Source: Chloroflexota bacterium | Lineage (GTDB): Bacteria; Chloroflexota; UBA11872; VXNJ01 | Assembly (NCBI GenBank): GCA_009840625.1 | Contig: VXNJ01000006.1 | Location: forward strand, 1-64,000 | Direction: 5' to 3' | Length of the DNA: 64,000 nt | Shown: positions 60,388-64,000 of the stretch, one piece after another | Position numbering within the stretch: position 1 is the stretch's first letter | Layout: each line of letters begins with the position of its first letter | The notes under the pieces: generated by a model | What the model saw: the letters and a program-made list of their open reading frames with translations, nothing else | Databases searched by the model: none | Told to the model about the DNA's origin: nothing | Program-made: the position numbers and the translations under genes

Positions 60388-62139
60388 ATGTTGATGTCCA
60401 AGCTGTTTGGGCGGACCCTGCGCGAGGATCCCGCCGGGGCGACCTCGGCCTCGCACCGCCTGCTGGTCCGTTCGGCCATGATCCAGCAGCTGGGGACCGG
60501 CATCTACTCCTATCTGCCGATCGGCTGGCGCGCGCTGGCCCGCATTGAAGCGATCATCGCCGAGGAGATGGACCGGATCGGCGGACAGCGGATTGAGATG
60601 CCGGTGGTCCATCCGGCCGACCTCTGGAAGCAGAGTCGGCGCTGGCACGACGTGGGCCCGGAGATGGTCCGGTTCCGCGACCGCATGGACCATGACATGG
60701 TGCTGGCGATGACCCACGAGGAGATAGTCGCCGACCTGGCCGCCGCACACGTTTCCTCCTACCGCGATCTACCCCAGCTCGTATACCAGATCCATACGAA
60801 GTTCCGCGACGAACCTCGGTCGCGGGCGGGGTTGATCAGGGTGCGCGAATTTGCGATGAAGGACGCATACAGCCTGCACTGCGACGAGGACGAGATGCGC
60901 GCCCTCTACCAGCGGGTAGTTGACGCATACGTGCGGGTGTTCAGGCGCTGCGGAATGGAAACGGTGGTGACCGAATCATCGACCGGCATGATGGGCGGAT
61001 CAACGGCCCACGAATTCATGCTGCTCGACCCCAGCGGCGAGGACACGATCCTGATCTGCCCCGAATGCCGCTACACCGCCAACCAGGAAGTTGCAATATC
61101 GCGTCGGCAGTCCCCCGGCGACGCGGATCCGGAACCGCTGGAGGAAGTCTCGACCCCTGGGACCACCACCATCGAGCAGGTCGCAGACCTATTGGGCGTT
61201 GGCGCCGAATCTACCGCCAAGGCGGTCTTCTACGAAGCCGGCGACGAGCTTGTCTTCGCTGTGATCCGGGGTGACCGCGACGTCAACGAGGCCAAACTGG
61301 CGGGTCTGCTCAAGTCCCCGGTGGAGCCGGCCAGTCCCGAGACCCTGGAGAAAGCGGGCATCGTTGCCGGCTACGCGTCGCCGGTCGGTGTGACCGGGGT
61401 GCGGGTCGTGGTGGACCATTCCGTCGCCGACAGCCGCAACCTGGTTGGCGGGGCCAACAAGGCCGGTTTCCATCTCCGGAACACCAACTATCCGCGCGAC
61501 TACCAGGGACTGGAAGCCGACGTCGGGACGGCCCGGGAGGGCGACGGGTGTCCGCACTGCGAGGGCGCGTTGCGCGAGGCCCGCGGCATCGAACTGGGCA
61601 ACACCTTCCAGCTCGGCTACGACTATTCGAAAAAGCGCGGCGCTCTGTACCTTGACCCCGACGGCGAACCGCAACCGTTCTTCATGTGCTCGTACGGCAT
61701 CGGGGTCGGCCGCATCCTGGGCGCGGCGGTGGAACGCTGGCACGATAAGAACGGAATGATCCTTCCCCCGGGGATCGCCCCCTGGGACGTACACATCGTG
61801 CAGTTGGGCGCCAATGAGGAGATCGAGGCGGCGGCGGCCGAACTCGTCGCCGGGTTGACCGACCGCGGACTCCAGGTCCTGCACGACGAACGCAACGTCA
61901 GCGCCGGGGTCAAGTTCAACGACGCGGACCTGCTGGGTCTCCCGCTGCGGGTCACGGTTTCGGCACGCAACCTGCGGGCGGAGCAGATTGAAATCAAACC
62001 GCGCGCTGCCGAAGCCGCCCAGATGGTCGGGCTGGACGACGCGGTGGCGTCCATTGCCGACCTGTGCGGTGAACTCCGGGGCCAGCACCGACCGGATCGG
62101 CCGATCTGGGACCCGGTCAGCGAGCTGGACGGGAACTGA
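60388..62139 (+). CDS. proS: Prolyl-tRNA synthetase, bacterial type
   Basis: A class II aminoacyl-tRNA synthetase. The 583 residues have HEEIVADLAA and a motif 2-like RDLPQLVYQIHTKFRDEPR, a YbaK-like editing insertion (about 265-390, with STAKAVFYEAGD) and motif 3 CSYGIGVGRILGA. A C-terminal anticodon-binding domain (HIVQLGANEEIE onward) completes it. The stop codon overlaps the CTG proposed as start of the next gene (CTGA). ATG 60388 or 60394 may be used. Confidence 0.95.
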   Translation: MLMSKLFGRTLREDPAGATSASHRLLVRSAMIQQLGTGIYSYLPIGWRALARIEAIIAEEMDRIGGQRIEMPVVHPADLWKQSRRWHDVGPEMVRFRDRMDHDMVLAMTHEEIVADLAAAHVSSYRDLPQLVYQIHTKFRDEPRSRAGLIRVREFAMKDAYSLHCDEDEMRALYQRVVDAYVRVFRRCGMETVVTESSTGMMGGSTAHEFMLLDPSGEDTILICPECRYTANQEVAISRRQSPGDADPEPLEEVSTPGTTTIEQVADLLGVGAESTAKAVFYEAGDELVFAVIRGDRDVNEAKLAGLLKSPVEPASPETLEKAGIVAGYASPVGVTGVRVVVDHSVADSRNLVGGANKAGFHLRNTNYPRDYQGLEADVGTAREGDGCPHCEGALREARGIELGNTFQLGYDYSKKRGALYLDPDGEPQPFFMCSYGIGVGRILGAAVERWHDKNGMILPPGIAPWDVHIVQLGANEEIEAAAAELVAGLTDRGLQVLHDERNVSAGVKFNDADLLGLPLRVTVSARNLRAEQIEIKPRAAEAAQMVGLDDAVASIADLCGELRGQHRPDRPIWDPVSELDGN

Positions 62140-63233
62140 AGCTGGAGTTCCGGTGCCTGCAGTGCGGGCCCGCGGCCCCCGACCAACTGGCGCTCTGCCC
62201 CGCCTGCCGCGGCCTGCTGGAGCCCGCCCCGCGGCCGATCGCGTCGGTCGGCGAAGTGGTTCCGCGATCCGATCCCGGAATCTGGGCCTGGGGTCACCTT
62301 CTGGGGCTGGATCCCGATGAGTGTCAGTTGACCCTCGGCGAGGCCGGCGTCCCGCTGCTCGATCTGCATCGCTGGGGCGCCCGGTTCGGATTCGGAAGCT
62401 GCCAGACGATGCTCGAATACCGCTCGCCTAGCGGGAGCTTCAAGGACCGCGGCGCCCTTCTCACGGCGTGGCGATTGCGCCGATCCGGATTCGCAGGTTT
62501 GGTCGAGGATTCGTCCGGCAACGCCGGCGCCGCGCTGGCCGCCTACTGCGCCGCGGCGGGCTTGGAATGCCACATATTTGCGCCCGGACGGGCCGATCCC
62601 CCCAAGCTGGCCCAGATTCAGGCCTACGGCGCCCGGGTCACGGTGGTGCCCGGCCCGCGCGAGGCCGCCCGCGACCGAGCCATCGCGGCGGCCGGCGCGC
62701 CGGGGTCGGTGTACGCCTCGCACGTGCGCGACCCGGGGTTCCTGCTGGGGATGAAAACCTTCGCCTATGATCTCGTCTGGCGCCGCGGCGGGGAGTTTCC
62801 CGATCACATCGTGTTCCCGACCGGCAACGGCGGACTGCTGCTGGGTACGTTCCTGGCGCTGGTCGACATGTCGGGCCTACCGGGGGCCGAATCGGTCCGG
62901 TTGCACGCCGCGCAGGCCGAAGTCTGCGCCCCGCTGGCCGGCCACGACGCGGCGGGAACGGCCGGCACCATCGCGAGCGGGATTGCTGTGGCGGCGCCGG
63001 AGCGGATTGGTCAGATCAAAGCGGCGCTGGCCGCCCGGGGCGGCGACGTGGTTACCGTTTCTGATAATGAAATCAAGCAAGCGCGCGCCGACCTGGCCGT
63101 TCACGAAGGCGTCTACGTGGAACCCACTGCCGCCGCCGGATTTGCCGCCGCGGTCCAGATGGTGCGGGCGGGCTTGATCGGGCCGGGTGAGTCGGTTGTG
63201 ATACCGGCAACGGGAACTGGATTGAAGGCATGA
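62136..63233 (+). CDS. Threonine-synthase-like PLP enzyme, CTG start inferred
   Basis: A fold-type II PLP enzyme. The phosphate/PLP-lysine motif is SGSFKDRG (Lys103 from CTG), then SSGNAGAALAAY and PATGTG at the end, the ThrC pattern. The first standard start, GTG 62256, would remove the N-terminal zinc ribbon (CxxC at 7-10 and 21-24) that belongs to many ThrC proteins. No ATG/GTG/TTG precedes it in frame. CTG 62136 overlaps the proS stop as CTGA and gives 365 residues. Whether it is ThrC or a relative such as a diaminopropionate-type enzyme is not certain. Confidence 0.8.
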   Translation: MKLEFRCLQCGPAAPDQLALCPACRGLLEPAPRPIASVGEVVPRSDPGIWAWGHLLGLDPDECQLTLGEAGVPLLDLHRWGARFGFGSCQTMLEYRSPSGSFKDRGALLTAWRLRRSGFAGLVEDSSGNAGAALAAYCAAAGLECHIFAPGRADPPKLAQIQAYGARVTVVPGPREAARDRAIAAAGAPGSVYASHVRDPGFLLGMKTFAYDLVWRRGGEFPDHIVFPTGNGGLLLGTFLALVDMSGLPGAESVRLHAAQAEVCAPLAGHDAAGTAGTIASGIAVAAPERIGQIKAALAARGGDVVTVSDNEIKQARADLAVHEGVYVEPTAAAGFAAAVQMVRAGLIGPGESVVIPATGTGLKA

Positions 63234-64000
63234 TGACCAAATTTGCGCGCCTGACGCTGCTGGTGCTGTTGGCAATGACCCTGTCGTTGGCCGCCTGCGG
63301 GGACCCCGAACCGGAACCCGAACCCCGGGAACCGGCAACCGCGGCGGCGCCGGCAGCAGCGGCGCCGGCTCCCGCCCCGGCCGCCGCGACGCCCGAACCG
63401 ACTCCGGAACCGACGCCCGAACCGACTCCCGAACCCACGCCCGAACCCTTCTCCGCCGCCAGCTACATCGCCAGGGTCGAGGCGAACCCGCCCAGTTCGG
63501 TCCGCATGTTCTCGGTTGTGGAGGAGTTCGAGGGTCTTCCCGAGGGGATCTCGTTTACGGTCGAAACGATCTCGGTACCCGAACACGGCGGCCGCCAGAC
63601 CCTGGGTCTGGACGTCCTGCTGGACGGTGAGCCAAAAGCCCGCATCGATCTTCTGCTGGACGGCGGCTTCATCTACATCAACCCGCCCGGCACCAACAAA
63701 TGGCTGCGCACCAAGCGCGACGATGATGAAACCGCGGCCGAGGTGCTGCCGATCACCGATCAAACGACCGGATTCTTCGGTGCCCTGCCCGATCCGGACA
63801 CGCTCGAATACCTGGGCGAAAGTGATTGCGACGGGGTACCCTGCCACGTCCTGGAAGGTGAGAAGATCACCCTCGAGGTGGCGGTCGAAGACGAAAAACC
63901 GATCCGCTTCCTGACCAGCTTCGAGGACGGAACGCCGGTGGAGATTGAAATCACCGGCTGGGACGAGGGCCACGAGATCGACCTGCCCGACGATGCCCGC
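63230..64000 (+). CDS. Lipoprotein, LppX/LprG-like, cut by window edge
   Basis: The frame is open to the window end (257 codons). A signal peptide with lipobox LSLAAC gives a lipidated Cys near residue 22. A Pro/Ala/Glu-rich linker with PEPT repeats follows (about 55-75). The mature domain contains SYIARVEANPPSSVRM, DVLLDGEPKARIDLLLDGGFIYINPPG and CDGVPCHVLEG, the outline of LppX/LprG-type lipid-binding lipoproteins. The ATG overlaps the previous stop as ATGA; a second ATG at 63233 is equivalent. Confidence 0.75.
   Translation, partial: MMTKFARLTLLVLLAMTLSLAACGDPEPEPEPREPATAAAPAAAAPAPAPAAATPEPTPEPTPEPTPEPTPEPFSAASYIARVEANPPSSVRMFSVVEEFEGLPEGISFTVETISVPEHGGRQTLGLDVLLDGEPKARIDLLLDGGFIYINPPGTNKWLRTKRDDDETAAEVLPITDQTTGFFGALPDPDTLEYLGESDCDGVPCHVLEGEKITLEVAVEDEKPIRFLTSFEDGTPVEIEITGWDEGHEIDLPDDAR
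63392..63447 (+). repeat. PEPT-encoding tandem repeat in lipoprotein linker
   Basis: A 12-base unit like CCCGAACCGACK is repeated about four and a half times, encoding Pro-Glu-Pro-Thr. It is a low-complexity linker within the lipoprotein, prone to length variation. Confidence 0.75.

Noticed and set aside
1-64000. CRISPR arrays, insertion sequences, integrases or prophage genes
   Set aside because: No regularly spaced repeats, transposase or phage structural motifs were seen. The tRNA genes show no flanking integrase or obvious attachment repeats; the shared tRNA-Pro 3' sequence is ordinary paralogy.

Overview
The window is a GC-rich bacterial chromosome segment packed with genes on both strands, with no prophage, insertion sequence or CRISPR array. 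The organism is probably a member of the Chloroflexota, perhaps a SAR202/Dehalococcoidia-like lineage. This rests on the LGYP/QAF-type extracellular repeats in the M23 protein, a DUF6062-like gene, the citramalate route to isoleucine, an isolated nuoB, and a mix of amidohydrolases, Rieske ferredoxins, PhyH dioxygenase and a molybdenum hydroxylase. This is inference; no rRNA is present. The first ~100 bases are homopolymer-rich and look like a contig-end artefact.

Layout. 1-6015 (minus): rho, rplI, dnaB and secA (secA runs off the edge). 6285-7531 (plus): nadD, rsfS and a small membrane protein, closed by a hairpin facing mutS2. 7577-16390 (minus): a DUF6062-like gene, a GNAT gene, ilvE, rnc, a kinase-less PASTA protein, an M23 peptidase and mutS2. 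16468-21817 (plus): a degenerate Lon homologue, a long TatB-like protein, a DUF4392/D-glutamate-cyclase-like protein, an aldo/keto reductase and a membrane protein. 22351-38722: two tandem tRNA-Ser genes, two tRNA-Pro genes and a catabolic/accessory belt. That belt holds three amidohydrolases, two of them each followed by a Rieske ferredoxin, plus split NAD synthetase, cupin and PhyH, a 2-hydroxyacid dehydrogenase, rsmI, a GlcE-like oxidase, an NCS2 permease, an MFS exporter, a ThDP enzyme and a lone nuoB. 38747-48515 (minus): one branched-chain amino acid block transcribed ilvB-ilvN-ilvC-leuA-leuC-leuD-leuB-cimA, preceded by a candidate valine-rich leader peptide. 48833-64000: a UPF0173 hydrolase, a membrane protein, a binding protein with a His-rich tail, a xanthine-dehydrogenase-type Mo subunit, an IMPase, a DUF3604 protein, rhodanese/MoeB-like/SDR/cysE, proS, a threonine-synthase-like gene and a partial lipoprotein.

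The strongest unusual signals are these. (1) A full-length Lon homologue has lost the Walker A lysine, the Walker B acids and both proteolytic dyad residues, yet keeps the fold-level similarity and an intact frame. (2) In two genes, rnc and the threonine-synthase-like gene, coding sequence extends upstream of every ATG/GTG/TTG and begins at a CTG that overlaps the upstream stop as CTGA. In rnc this exposes an Arg/Ser/Gly-rich N-terminal extension; in the other gene it restores a Zn ribbon. (3) An amidohydrolase-Rieske gene pair is duplicated. (4) ilvB has a candidate attenuator leader peptide.
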